Positions 49,001 through 59,100 of a DNA stretch of 64,000 nucleotides are shown piece after piece. Source of the DNA: Larus michahellis (Eukaryota > Chordata > Aves > Charadriiformes > Laridae); NCBI RefSeq assembly GCF_964199755.1, contig NC_133907.1:3167001-3231000 (forward strand). The letters are read 5' to 3'. Each line of letters begins with the position of its first letter. Position 1 is the first letter of the stretch. Both the position numbers and the translations under genes were made by a program. The notes below the pieces were generated by a model. It had not been told where the DNA came from. It made no database searches and saw only the letters and a list, made by a program, of their open reading frames with translations.

Positions 49001-49972
49001 TTAACCCAAAGTTGCCTACCAAACTAGAAGAACACTGGAAAAGAATTTGGGAGGAAACGAAGGACCAGATGGACAGGGTAGAAAAAGTCACTTTTGAACT
49101 GACCTATAAAATAAATCAGTGAAGACAATAGAACAGTACTGGACACAGACTCTGCGTGTCAGCATTCTGCACTTAAAGATGCAGGGTAACTGCCATAGTA
49201 GGTGTAGGAAATAACTAAAACATTACTAATTCTTTCAAAGGAGTAAAAACTAATTGTTAACACTCCAGGTGGGGAGACGTACACATTTCAGAACAGATTA
49301 CATAACCTTTGACATGCCAATACACAGCCTGACTTTTCTTTTTGAAGAATACGTCATTATTTTCAAATCTCTCAAGTTCCCAACTCTTAAAGCATAGTTG
49401 CTGCTTAGAAACACATTTTACTCCCTAAGCAACTATCATCTCTAGGCGTTCTCCAATGCTATGTCACTGTCCCAAAAATAAGGGGAGGGGAAAAGACAAA
49501 CCCCTCCTCAAATCTAGTTTTCATCAGTGTATCACTTTATTATTTCATGAACAAGAAATCTCAAAGTTTTCATGACTGTGGCAAAGCAGAATTAGGAAAA
49601 AAAACCACAAGCACACAGCTAAATCCACATCCGTATTTCCTTCCCCTCTACCTTCTCTATAGGGGATTACATACATTACCTACATTCTTTCCCTCGGCCA
49701 ACTATTTCCACTCCAAAAAGAGCAGAAAAGAATTAAACAAAAATAAGACAATAGAATAAACTAATTTTAAAGATCCTAGTGCTGTATCTCATGGTATTGA
49801 ATACCTGCTCTAATATGTATTTTGCTCCATTGTCTGAATCAGTGATTATATCCAGGGAGTCAGTCACTGATGGCTGAAGACAGTCTGAGTTTAAAGTGTC
49901 TTCTTCCACGCTGTTGTTCTGTAACAACCTTTCAATCTCCCTGTTCAGAATCTCCAACTGATCACACATCAT
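9638..49972 (-). CDS. DIDO1: DIDO1, death inducer-obliterator 1, long (DIDO3-type) form, whole coding span
   Basis: A nuclear chromatin and transcription regulator. Family knowledge: the PHD finger reads H3K4me3, the TFIIS-like domain associates with RNA polymerase II, the SPOC domain binds phosphorylated polymerase C-terminal repeats, and the long form has a large low-complexity tail. Seventeen coding exons, all GT-AG with agreeing phases, give 2494 residues; human DIDO3 is 2240. Order: N-terminal extension 1-159, basic/acidic region with a Glu tract (305-315), PHD 447-497, Cys-rich exon 565-635, TFIIS central domain about 848-955, SPOC about 1236-1385, coiled coil 1666-1698, Gly/Pro/Arg repeats about 1974-2238, Arg-Asp/Glu tail about 2338-2466. 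Shorter isoforms could end by read-through at two donors, at 40260 and 19994. Confidence 0.93.
9725..10110 (-). repeat. DIDO1: Coding low-complexity: RD/RE dipeptide tail of DIDO1
   Basis: On the + strand this is a near-continuous pyrimidine-biased TCTCTCGATC pattern. On the coding strand it gives alternating Arg with Asp or Glu, residues about 2338-2466. Confidence 0.88.
10410..11200 (-). repeat. DIDO1: Coding repeat: Gly/Pro/Arg-rich units in DIDO1
   Basis: The DNA shows a roughly 39-45 bp unit (GGTCCTC... CC(A/T)CCAAA... on +) repeated with drift. It encodes FGGQRGP- and FGGPRGP-type units. The repetition also opens other frames on both strands, which I treat as shadows. Confidence 0.85.
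13018..19993 (-). other. DIDO1: DIDO1 intron 16
   Basis: A 7-kb AT-rich intron. The only unusual patch is a GC-rich block at about 13670-13880, with a 68-codon + strand open frame and splice-like edges, treated as a finding. A short inverted repeat (CTGACCAGT ... ACTGGTGGTCAG) lies at 16069-16105. Nothing else stands out. Confidence 0.8.
19994..20189 (-). CDS. DIDO1: DIDO1 coding exon 16 (SPOC domain)
   Basis: Residues 1304-1369: ELCLIRFHPATEEEEVAYIS, SRGRFGVVANNNRHVKDLYL and PSKLLPFEGPG. The donor is CCAG|GTAAGC. Read-through adds nine residues (KHKRGEVKY) and a stop at 19962, a natural end for a DIDO2-type isoform; ATTAAA on the minus strand at 19892-19897 could polyadenylate it. Confidence 0.95.
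20857..20946 (-). CDS. DIDO1: DIDO1 coding exon 15 (SPOC domain)
   Basis: Residues 1274-1303: DLPDTIHIGGRISPKTVWDY then VGKLKSSLSK. Family knowledge places basic residues of SPOC at the phospho-CTD surface. Acceptor TTTAG, donor AAG|GTATAC. Confidence 0.95.
21977..22130 (-). CDS. DIDO1: DIDO1 coding exon 14 (SPOC domain)
   Basis: Residues 1222-1273: SLFLSRLNTIWKGFINMQSV then AKFVTKAYPVSGCFDYLSE, the first part of the SPOC fold. Acceptor TTTTGCAG, donor GAG|GTTAGA. An AT-rich (TA)n stretch lies just past the donor side at 21864-21901. Confidence 0.95.
22751..23297 (-). CDS. DIDO1: DIDO1 coding exon 13 (linker before SPOC)
   Basis: Residues 1040-1222. It is a variable Ser/Ala/Glu-rich linker with the conserved GVVTTVTVSGRDPRTA and VPKSILTKPSSSPDPRYL. 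Donor ATCAA|GTGCGT (phase 2). The coding frame continues open into the intron to 22516, but that part lacks family similarity. Confidence 0.92.
23424..23559 (-). CDS. DIDO1: DIDO1 coding exon 12
   Basis: Residues 995-1040. It carries VDVFSSMLKDTTSQHRAHLF and DLNCKICTG, a highly conserved block between the TFIIS and SPOC domains. Acceptor CTTTTAG, donor ACAG|GTATCT (phase 1). Confidence 0.93.
24005..24112 (-). CDS. DIDO1: DIDO1 coding exon 11
   Basis: Residues 959-994, a charged linker that ends MEDSPPVSDSD as in mammals. Acceptor TTTCAG, donor GAT|GTGAGT. Its 36 codons keep the frame, so skipping would be tolerated. Confidence 0.9.
24338..24454 (-). CDS. DIDO1: DIDO1 coding exon 10 (end of TFIIS domain)
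   Basis: Residues 920-958: GLFHRVLREEISLSKLVRMK then PEELLSKELSVWKEKPAKA, the last helices of the TFIIS central domain. Acceptor TTTTCAG, donor GCA|GTAAGT, phase 0 on both sides. Confidence 0.93.
25170..25329 (-). CDS. DIDO1: DIDO1 coding exon 9 (TFIIS central domain)
   Basis: Residues 866-919: VNDSDDLVMTESEVGKVALN, then EKEMFNLFQVTDNRYKSKYR and MFNLKDPKNQ, the core of the TFIIS central domain and nearly identical to mammals. Donor CAG|GTTTGG. Confidence 0.95.
26241..26709 (-). CDS. DIDO1: DIDO1 coding exon 8 (Ser/Lys-rich linker and start of TFIIS domain)
   Basis: Residues 710-866. A disordered Ser/Pro/Lys linker includes the conserved FKGVIPKKPWPSS. It ends with NSQIRQNIRRSLKEILWKR, the first helix of the TFIIS central (TFS2M) domain. 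The donor AAGAG|GTGGGA is non-optimal. A 13.5-kb intron precedes it. Confidence 0.93.
26710..40259 (-). other. DIDO1: DIDO1 intron 7 (13.5 kb)
   Basis: A large intron that is mostly AT-rich. GC-rich patches lie near 27900-28250, 28650-28860, 30000-30090, 31900-32140, 32700-32830, 33220-33450 and 34440-34960. One, 31902-32142, looks like a + strand terminal exon. A TTTATT at 39245-39250 is an AATAAA for the minus strand and could end a short isoform that reads through exon 7. No known gene was recognised. Confidence 0.7.
31902..32142 (+). other. Candidate antisense terminal exon inside DIDO1 intron 7
   Basis: On the + strand a branch-point-like CACTAATC (31868-31875) is followed by an almost pure pyrimidine tract and CAG at 31899-31901. 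From 31902 a frame is open for 79 codons, starting DKTPEGDVWGAEADGC and ending ALLSLK with TAA at 32139-32141. That stop lies inside an AATAAA (32137-32142). The block is much richer in GC than the flanks. The peptide is not recognised, and no upstream coding exon in matching phase was found. It could be a lncRNA terminal exon, an old retroposed fragment, or chance. Confidence 0.3.
40260..40482 (-). CDS. DIDO1: DIDO1 coding exon 7
   Basis: Residues 636-710. It contains the conserved TPSWASDHNYNAVKPE motif. The donor is AAAT|GTATGT. Read-through instead of splicing would add 16 residues ending at 40210, which fits the size of the short mammalian DIDO1 isoform (about 560 residues without the extension). 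Confidence 0.92.
40971..41183 (-). CDS. DIDO1: DIDO1 coding exon 6 (Cys-rich motif)
   Basis: Residues 565-635. It encodes IIEAPGASKCIGPGCFNLAQ then DSVYCSNDCILKHAA, with two Cys pairs that look metal-binding and resemble the CxxxxC...CxxxC module conserved in DIDO proteins. A Lys/Pro-rich stretch follows. Acceptor CATAG, donor CAG|GTAAGC, phase 0 at both ends. Confidence 0.93.
41184..44174 (-). other. DIDO1: DIDO1 intron 5 (3 kb)
   Basis: AT-rich intron with a 21-A run at 42122-42142 and no gene-like signal on either strand. Confidence 0.8.
42122..42142 (+). repeat. Poly-A run, 21 bases
   Basis: An uninterrupted A21 in DIDO1 intron 5. The preceding sequence (AGGAATATTTCCAGT) is not a recognisable SINE or retrogene 3' end, so I call it a simple mononucleotide tract. 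Confidence 0.9.
44175..44493 (-). CDS. DIDO1: DIDO1 coding exon 5 (PHD finger)
   Basis: Residues 458-564. It completes the C4HC3 PHD finger with ICCDRCEEWFHGDCVGISEA and YICPNC. The zinc ligands are C449, C451, C463, C466, H471, C474, C494 and C497, all intact. The exon ends with KGRIEKAANPSGKKKLKIFQ. W469 is the aromatic-cage type residue expected in an H3K4me3 reader. Donor CCT|GTAAGT. Confidence 0.95.
44814..45717 (-). CDS. DIDO1: DIDO1 coding exon 4 (conserved N-terminus, first half of PHD)
   Basis: Residues 157-458. It encodes DDKGEQSNEE... and the conserved KPTSKEFRKTWGFRRTTIAK, a Gln run (212-216), LRRSGRQPKRTERVEEFLTT, an 11-Glu tract (305-315), DTSDSDSDGL, and a duplicated LTLK..Q.RLRK(K)R motif (326-339 and 347-359). 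It ends with YCICRQPHNNR, the first Cys pair of the PHD finger. No in-frame ATG exists in the exon; the position of the mammalian initiator Met is TTG at 45709-45707. The basic stretches look like nuclear localisation signals. Confidence 0.93.
46083..46181 (-). CDS. DIDO1: DIDO1 coding exon 3 (N-terminal extension)
   Basis: Residues 124-157. It encodes YQAPHTMEQAVSSQPVP and ESESNTDNMENSSP. The acceptor is TTTTCAG and the donor CCTG|GTAAGA. It contains two in-frame ATGs (MEQ and MEN) that could act as internal starts if upstream exons are skipped. Confidence 0.8.
46182..49804 (-). other. DIDO1: DIDO1 introns 1 and 2 of the coding series, flanking coding exon 2
   Basis: AT-rich introns (46182-47967 and 48170-49804). 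An A- and G-rich tract just beyond the acceptor of coding exon 2 (48171-48207) is the polypyrimidine tract on the minus strand. Nothing else is seen. Confidence 0.75.
47968..48169 (-). CDS. DIDO1: DIDO1 coding exon 2 (N-terminal extension)
   Basis: Residues 57-124. It encodes EPAGKRGLIVFGPADSSE and then a Ser/Gly-rich, probably disordered stretch ending TSNAVS. The acceptor is CCCCCTAG and the donor TCAG|GTAAAG (phase 1). It joins in frame with both neighbours. No domain is recognised. Confidence 0.75.
49805..49972 (-). CDS. DIDO1: DIDO1 coding exon 1 (start codon; N-terminal extension)
   Basis: Residues 1-56. The acceptor CCTTTAG is at 49993-49995 and the exon begins at 49992. Two consecutive ATGs start at 49972; the second has A at -3. 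The peptide opens MMCDQLEILNREIERLLQNN, a short amphipathic or coiled-coil-like helix, followed by an acidic Ser/Thr/Asp-rich stretch. It ends phase 0 at GAGCAG|GTATTC. Either predicted leader exon supplies an in-frame stop upstream, so this is the first possible start. I do not recognise a domain here. Confidence 0.72.
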
Positions 49973-52900
49973 GCAATTTTTAAGTGATATGCCTAAAGGA
50001 AGAGGGAAAGTCAGCTAATCACTTCTTGTTCAACTCTAATATTAAACTATGAAAACAAACTGTGCCTCTAGAACATGCCAGAAGTGCATCCTATTTGAAT
50101 AATTTTATCGAGCAACATATTAAAGGAAGAACTTTCTAAAGGACTGTCTTCTCAGTGCACAATTATGTATCTGTACGTTCAAGGCCCTGTGTGCAACACG
50201 CTCTTTACAACTACATTTGAGCCACAGAGCCGGTATCACTTAAGCATTCCAAAACGAGAATTGGCATGCTCACTTCTTAGGAGACATTCTGGCTCGTTCA
50301 GCGCAATACGTTTTACAACGGTAGTCATACCCCACCCAGTGGCAAGGCTGTACAGTGCACAGTCTACAGCTCTGACTTCACATAAAAATAGCATTTTCAA
50401 CACAAATAATAATTGAGACGTAAGAGATTCTACGGAAGAATCATGCTTCTTTTTGCATTAGTAGATGTCATCTCATTGCTATTACTTGTATTATTACCTA
50501 CAGGGAAAAAATTTAACAGAACTGGAATTTTAAAATCATTTCAAATTTGAGAGGTATAAAACCACTAAAACTTAAACACTTAAAACACTACAGTTGCAGA
50601 CTCCCTACATTCGCTATAAAATGCTTGGGGTTTTACAATTATTACTATTTAGTAGTTCTATTTTTTTCTCTCCCCGTTTGGTCCAAATTACTTTTCATGA
50701 AAAACAGAGTAAATTTCAGACTTCTTTTCCATGAATCTGCTTTTGCAGAACTGCATCTTAACACAGGTTAAAACTAAATGCATAAAAGAATCTGAAAAAT
50801 CAAAGATTATCAAAACATAAAAGCCCAAAGCCTTAATTCACAATTACACTTTTAAACCTAGCAAGTCTGCTGGCACTTCTAAGCAAACGTTCTAGTAACT
50901 GCCTGCAGAAATATTTACTGCAATATAAGGCAACTTTGTAGTCTTCAAACACCTGTTTCTCTTCCCAATTCAGTATGATCGTTTGTACATTTTGTTCTGT
51001 CAGCTACTCAATTGCAGCTGAGATACTGAGAGAAATACAAGCTGAAGCAGTAAACTGGTTAGCTTGTTTTAAAGGAACTGAACATCCGTGATCAATTAAT
51101 CTCATTCCTCCTAATGCAATACATCAATCACATCTCTGAAACTGAAAATTCTAGCTGGAAACAGAAAATTATTGTACTTCCCCCAATAGGCAATTCTCAT
51201 CAGCACCATCCTGCCTTTCTGACACATCTCCCTTAAAAAGGCTATTATATACATTGAAAAATGTGAGGCAAGAATCTCTATAGGGACACAGATGGGACAG
51301 AAAGCTAAAATAATGTTAAGAATAAACTTACATACTGTTGCTTATTCATAAAGTCCTCTAGTTTTGCACAGGTTAACAACTTCTCTGATAAGCACTCTCC
51401 ACTGTGAAAGCGTGTAAGCTTTTAAATAAAGGTAGAAACACAAATCAAGAGTTTCTTCCCCTTCACAGATGAAGTAAGCTTTGCCAATACAAACCCTAGG
51501 CTGATTTAAATGGAAACACAATATACACAGCTGGTCCTCATTAAACAAAGGATTCACGGTGCTTATTAAAAATCCATGTTTATGGACTAAGAAGAATGAA
51601 GCACAACCCTAACATGAATTGGGCTGCTACTTGCTCCCTTCCCCCGTGCTCAGTTACGTGGGCTACACCACACATCCACCCATGTATCTCTGCTGCAGAA
51701 ACAGTCACCCCAATACTTGGTAAACACGCAGCTTGTGAATCCAGCAGAAAATGAACCCACCAAAGAGTGATCCAAGAAGATTAAACAAAATGAACGTACA
51801 AACTAGTGTAAAGACATGCAAGAACAGGGATGGGCAACAAGATCCCCTTAGGCACGCTGAACTGGTGTAACCCCTTGCTGCTGGCTCATTAACACCTGCA
51901 CACCACCATCAAGCAGCAAGCGCTTGTCAGATCTCAGCCAGTGGGACTTCATTAACTACCCCCTCAGTCAAGACTCTGTTTTAAACTCGCAAACTGTAAT
52001 AATGTGAGCATTCCACTGAAACAGAACAGTCACTTATCTAAAAACGGAGCTTAAAGGTGATGCATAGTATCTTGAGAATGAATATTCAGCCAAGAAAGCA
52101 TTTATTCAGGTTTTTCTTCCCACAATAGTTTGCGGGTAAAGCGTTCCAGTTTCCTCGAAACAAGTTAGGCACTTGAATTCATCCTGGACCTAAATTCCAG
52201 AAGCAATTGAAGCACCAAAGTATCCTACCCTAGGAAAAAATCACAAAGCTTTTAATTTCAATTTGGTCAACTATTCTCAAGCAGTGACAAACCCGAAAAC
52301 ATGGGGCTGCCCACTCTGTCAGACTCCAGAAGTCATCACTCACATTCAACATCCCTGTGGATTCTCTAAATACTGCCAACCTGTGTGTTTTCCAGTGTAC
52401 GTGGCTTGAAGAAATTCCAGAGCAGTATCAGCAGACAATCTAACAAAAGAAAAGATATTCCCAAATTCCAAATCCTGCTGCTACTGCAATACCACTTGTT
52501 CACAAACACACAACAGACAGAAAAATCCATCCTCCAACATGTCTTTATTGATCAATAAAATTAAAAAAAGAGAGAAAGCTTGTAATATCACTCCACTTTT
52601 CTGTAAGTATAAAGCATTCTGTGGTCTACTGACATCTTTCTAACCCAACAGTCTACAAGTCTCAGGCAAAAAGGAAGGAGAGAGATGATCTATGCCAGTA
52701 ACGCTGGTCTGAGAGGTGCTAACTGCAGGACAGGCGGCTCCAAGACACCTGGACCTGCTGGTGCTAACTTCACTAAGCCCTTTTAAAGATGTCTCAATAT
52801 AACATCTTAATCTGATGATGACAGAGCAAAGCTTCTAAAGAACACCAACATTTACCCATCTTTTTGTCTTTATATTTTTAGACAAAGGCCAACTCAACAA

Positions 52901-55900
52901 ATTGCTAACAAATATACGTTCACATCAGTATCTCTTCTTTCTTTTTTCCTCTCATTTCCCTGAAGAGGTAATAAAATGTTCAGTGGGTCCCCAGATGGAA
53001 TAAAGATTTTGTCTTTTCCAGAACTTATCATTTTAGCTGCATTAAGAATCCACTGCCTCAGTTAGCTGGGAAGATTTCACTCTAAAAAAGCATCTTGAAA
53101 GACAGCTTAGTGATCAAACCTTAAACATGAACTCAAAAGAACCAAAAGAAATAATTTCTCCAGTATCTCGTGACTTGTGTAACAAAAAACCCCCCACCAA
53201 AACTATGTTAGAATTCAAGGTAAATTCCTCAGTTTCAGCTTTTCAGATTACTAGCTATTTTACTTAGCTTTTTGAGGAATCTGTATGAAAGACTAGTGAT
53301 CTTTACCCTCTCATAAATGTTAATCCTTGCTGTGAACATCTAGATGACAATACATGCTGCACCTTATTCCATGTTCTTGGATGACAGCACTCTTCAATAC
53401 TCAGCCAATTTGCTGTAATCTGCACAAATTCTGGTATCTCATTATTTACAAGCACCTTGCATGAATACTTTAGTCCAAATTATTAACATCTGGCACCTAT
53501 TAGTTCTCTTACTCCCTACTCAGCCTAAGAACTCTATAGTAGGATATCTTTGATTTCTAAAGATCTCACACATACTCACCCCTACACAAGGCTCCAAGAA
53601 AGCAAGGTTCACCTCATATTAAGACTTGTGACAGACCCTAGTACCTGCAGGAGTTGTTTCAGTGTGACCTGTTACTTAACAAACATTTACTTCCACTGTG
53701 ACAGAAAAAAAAAAAGGTGTGTTTTGGTTTTTTGGGTTTTCTGTTTGTTTGAGATTTTTTGGTTTTGTTTGTTTTTTAAAAGTCTTCATATTGAAGCTCC
53801 AGTTAATGGTTTAGATACATTGTGGAAATTCAATGGCGAGGGCCCAAGAACAAGACAGAAATCTCAAACTACCACAATGGCCAATATAAGATTCAGCAAC
53901 TTTCTGAAAAATAGGGTTAGTGAGAAGACGACTGTTTGCATCTGCAAAGAAATTAAAAGTGTAAGTGTCTTATACCTTCTATCTTTTAAAAGCAGGTATC
54001 ATTCATCAGTGACCTGTTTCATCTCCGTGTCCTGACACAAATACAGCCTTTGCAAGTATTTAAGACACTAACTTCAATCACAGTGACTTGTAACTGGCCT
54101 TAGTTATCTTTTTCTGTGATTTTTTTCAGAATAAGAAGGCTTGACACGCAAGGTATTTGGCTAGAACCAAAATATCCAGGATAGGTTTATTAAATATCAA
54201 AGAAACTGCAGGATGTTATAAACTGGACAGAAAATATCCTTTCCAGAATGATGTAACAGTGACTCCAATCACAGTTGACACTGCTCATTTTACTCCCTGT
54301 AAAAGAAGCACTGGGCTTAGCCTATGCCTCCTTTAAGTGTTAAAAAATTCCTAATAAGCAAATATATTAACATTACACGAGAAAAAAAAAATATTGTCTG
54401 AGCACTCATATAAGGACACGATTTCTGATGCAAATGAAAGAAATATTGGTATGGCTTAGCTGATGCCACTCCCACCTACAAGACAGATCCCATTAAAAAT
54501 TACTTTGCATCCCTATTTGTCAAAGATGATGTGGGAAACCTGCACTCTTTCTACTAAGCAGCAGCAAAATTAATCCCTTCCATCAACAAGCATTACAAAA
54601 GCAGCCCAAAGGAAGTCAGTAGGGCAAAACCTATTTTCTACATAAATGAGCAGTTCCTTTCAGACCACGGACAAAAGGTACAATCACTGACCCCTAAGAA
54701 CGGCAGGGAACAGGTTCTGCTCTGGCACTGCAGAAAGTCACCCACACACAGGGCTGCAGTGCAGTTCTCTCCATCTGCTTGTTCACGAAAGGTGCAAACG
54801 CAGACTACTTACATGGGAAGCAAGAGAAAATCAGATGACAGAAAACAACTAATATATGGTCTTTTATTTTCATACAAAATGTATCCACTAAGTATCTTCC
54901 TTCTCAAAGAAGGAAAACACCTTTCAAAAAGTTGTGAAATGAGAGTGTTATGACAGGACAGAAGCAATGAGAGTGGAAGACAGAGAGAGACAGCAGTCAT
55001 AAGGCTCAAGTCTCAATATGCGGAGACATAAGAAAACTGATGTGATCCCGGACTCCTTCCCCCACCCCTCAAATAATTTACTAGTAAAAAAAATTACTAC
55101 TTGACTGCTATAGACAAGCTGCAGTTCAAGGTCAAAAGTCCATATATCCCTGGCAAATACAAAGATTTTATGGCAGGAAGAAGTTTACATTTGAAAAATC
55201 ATGTTAAAATAAAACTTGCATAAAAGCCAAGTATTTCACTGCTTATAGTTAGACACAGAATAAAAACAAAGCTACAAAAAAATGTAAAACTTATCTGTAA
55301 ACACTCTGCTGGCTATAAACACACTAAATCAATTCCAAGATTATAAACAAACCTACCATCTCCTATACCCACAATACTAAAAACTTCAAAGTGGTAGTTA
55401 ATTCCTTCCTATACCAGAATCAATACATTATTCCCATTTGAAAAATCAACACACTAACAAGCTTTGAAATTCGCAATGTAGAGTCTGTACTACATTTCTG
55501 TAGTTCACTACTACAGCCATGTTTCTCAGAAATACCCCATCCTAATTTAAGAAATGTGCACTCTTGTTAAATACTGCATGAAGCAGTAATAATTATAAGC
55601 AAATATAAGCAGTGCTATATAGCCAAATTAGGACAAAGTATCACCAAGATCTACTTTTAAGGTAGCTTTTAGTTTAGCTAACAGTATTCAACCCCAGATG
55701 CACATAACATTATTAATTTGTCAGGGATGGCAACACTGATATCTACCGTACAGTCTCACATCACACCCTTCCACTCAAAGCTGCTGCTTCTTCCCTCACT
55801 TCCCCATCTCCCTTTACAAAGACAGGTTCCAGTACTCGGAAAGCCTAATTTTTCAGCATTAGGCAGTACCCCATCTCATTACTCGCAAAAGTAATGGAAA

Positions 55901-56146
55901 AGAACTGACTTGACTAGACCAGGCTGCCCCAGGATAGACATGGTTGCACCAGAGGAGAGAGAATCTGCACCCTTTGAAGACAGTGGAAAGGAAGTGTGTG
56001 ATGGTACCCATGCCACAATGTGAGGGAAAAGCTCAGGGACACCACAAGCACACCAATGCGATCAGCTCTCCCAGGGCAGGGGGGAATTAATTCAGAGGCT
56101 TCTGCATCTCTGTTAAAACGCCCTTCCTCTATCTTGCTGACATTTT

Positions 56147-56180
56147 ATCACAGAATCATTGAAGGTACTGTAAGACCTTG
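56147..56180 (-). mobile_element. Possible CR1-type LINE 3'-end fragment
   Basis: ATCACAGAATCATTGAAGG followed by ACTGTAAGACCT resembles the reverse complement of avian CR1 3' tails (repeated ATTCTATG-type ends followed by a conserved GGTTGGAA/GACCT block). Only a short, decayed piece is recognisable. Confidence 0.4.
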
Positions 56181-59100
56181 TAGTGTCACGGTGTCACAAA
56201 TAATTCAGTAGTGTCTGTCACTACCACATTTCTACCATCAGACACAAGTGGAAAACCAGGAAAATCATTTAAATTAACTTTTGTGGTTTGCAGACTTTTT
56301 GGCTTTGAATGCAGGTTTGGATATTTTTGGTGCTGGAAAATTATTTCAAATGTCCAGGGTACGGTGCAAAACTTGTCCGGTCTTGGTACAGGACAGCCCA
56401 TCAAGTACACATTTACGTGATACGAAATACTACCCAGATACAGTCACCTGATGCCAATCACCTAATGAGATTTAAAATGTAAAGATTAACTACCTTTTTT
56501 TAATTTCCAAAGATGCAGTAACAAGTGTTCAACTTTCTTCCAGATTTTCCTCTCATGAAAATTAAGTCAATACATTTATCAATTTCTCAATATCACTTTT
56601 TTCCCCACTTGAGAAAGGTATTGAAGAAATATTCCAAATTGCCAATAAACTTCATAGCAAACCAACTTGACAGCTTAATTATTTTTAAAAGTAAACAAAT
56701 GTATTCATTCCAAGAATTAAAAGAAACAGCTTCCCTTAAAAACAATAAATACATTCACTTTGTCTCTGTGCTTGTAATAATAAATTCCAAATTAAAATGT
56801 CTAGTCACCCATGATGAAAAACCCTCCCTACTGTATGTCTGAAACTAATGCATACACCATCATCCTTTCCATGATTTCTGCTGGGCTACTTACTTACCTT
56901 AGGTAAGCCTCATAAGAAGGCCACTGCATCCCATGACGGATAACCACGCACACACAGGACCGCAATCCTGCACGTTTGCAGTGAATGTGGGACCTCCTGC
57001 AAGCATTGGATTTACCACGTACGCACAAAATCACAGTGCCATGCATGCACAGGAGACTCTAGTGCACAGCAGCAGACATTAAAGACACTGAGCGACTCCA
57101 CAGTCTGACACAACTACTCCACGCAAAAACGCATAAAGTAGCTCCCTGGTTTATGCAAAACAAAATACACACACTGATGTTTGTTTTGATGTTTTTCTAG
57201 TCTTTCAGATTAGAAAAGCAACTTCCCAAGCAAAACACTTAAAAAAATTTTCTCATTTCAGACTGCATCATACTGGATCAGAACAGTCAGGAAAAAAATC
57301 AATTAAAGGAAAGAAGGGATGGAACACTTCACTAAGTGCAGCAGAATGAGAACAGCAGTAGGGATTACAAGCATATTTTATTCTGGATTAGTAGCAAAAA
57401 GTGCTTCTTTGAACCAGGGTGAAGTTCTCACAGCTAAATTCAGCTAAACAGCAATTTGTCATAGAAACATTCAAGGCACTTTAGCAGCAGGTCCACCAGA
57501 AATCTGGCAAACGTGGGAATTTTATTAAATAACAGACAAGACTATGATCATATCTACACTACAGATATTCACTGTCACAATTGCACAAGTCAGGAATGTT
57601 AAGGGGTACAATCCCTAATCAACAGAACTGTGCTGGTATAAGCACCTCATATTGGTGTGATTACACCTGCAGAAGTGTACTTTTACCTGTATGAGCCATT
57701 CTGTTTGCAGGGTGGGGTAGTAGGTGAGCACCATCCTGGTGCAGCAGAGTTTTATCAGTGTGGCTGCACACATAATGAAACTCTATCAACACACTAGTAC
57801 AGGCCCTTTCAAGTAGGGAAGCAGTTTATCTCAGGAGGAAGCAAGACTTTGAAAGTTCATTCAAATGCCTTGAATGAAAAAAGTTACATCAGCAAACAGA
57901 GTCTAAGATATCTGGGTACACATTAGAGCTTTTGCCAGCACAGCCCTGTCCGTTAATAGCTGGGGACAGAACTGTAACGGGCGGCCGTACTGACAGAACT
58001 TCAGTACAGGACAAACCTCAACATAAGACGCTTATACTACGCACATCCTCCAACCTGTAGGCCCATAATTGTATTTGATAAACAAAATTCACATTCATTT
58101 TAGCATTTCTGCATTTGAGGAAACAGTAACTAACTTTAAGAGGAAAGTATTATATACATGCCATTGGTATTTTTTAGTCCAGAGCTTCACAGGTGCTTAA
58201 GAGACTAGGCAGATACACTCTATCGGCTTACTAACAGACTGACATTTGGCTTTTTTACTACTCCTATATAACCTTCTGAAGCTTCTATTCACATTCTTCT
58301 GAGTAAACTAATCCCGTATCTGCACTAATTTTACCCAAAGACAACAAAATAAAATTGATTTTTTGGGGTCAAGTTTACTTCTGCTCTCAGGGTATGAACA
58401 GTATGAAGTAAAGATGAGACAGAAAACAGATTTTGCCCATTAAGAAAAGTTGTGAGTAGAACGACAAGTGCAGCTAGCTCTGCTTTCTTCTTTTTCCATT
58501 TTAGACAGATTAAGGGGGGAAAAAAAGGCAGCTTTCTGTGGTCAAAAGCTTAGATTAAAAAAATAAACATAACCACCTCTGTACAAGAAACCTTCTAAAG
58601 GTCCCAGTACAAGCCGATTTTACAAGCCATGGTCCAAAGCTTACGCCAACAGAAATATCAATTACAAACTTTGATTGTTATTGGGTATTACTCAATATAC
58701 AATACCTTTACACTCCCCTTCCATCATCTTCAATGAAAATATTTTACAAATACATACTACTCATTTGCCTAACATTCAATTTCTGCTACTGAACTTGACC
58801 TCTTTAGCAGCACTAAAAATACATTTTCAGCAACTGCATAGGGAACCATGTGTTTTGGAAAGGTAATTCACAATCTGGCATTCCTCCACTGAAGTACCAA
58901 AGAAATCAGTTCTTTATCATGGCTGTTAGCTGAATGGCAACAGTTATTCAGGCTAAATCTGAGAATCTTGCAGTTTAACTCTTCCACATCCCACAACTTG
59001 TTTATTTTTAAACATAAAAGATTACAATTCTACAACTGTCAAATTTCAGCTTGAATACTTACACTGTATTTAAAATTCCCTCTTCACAGACAGTTTTACA

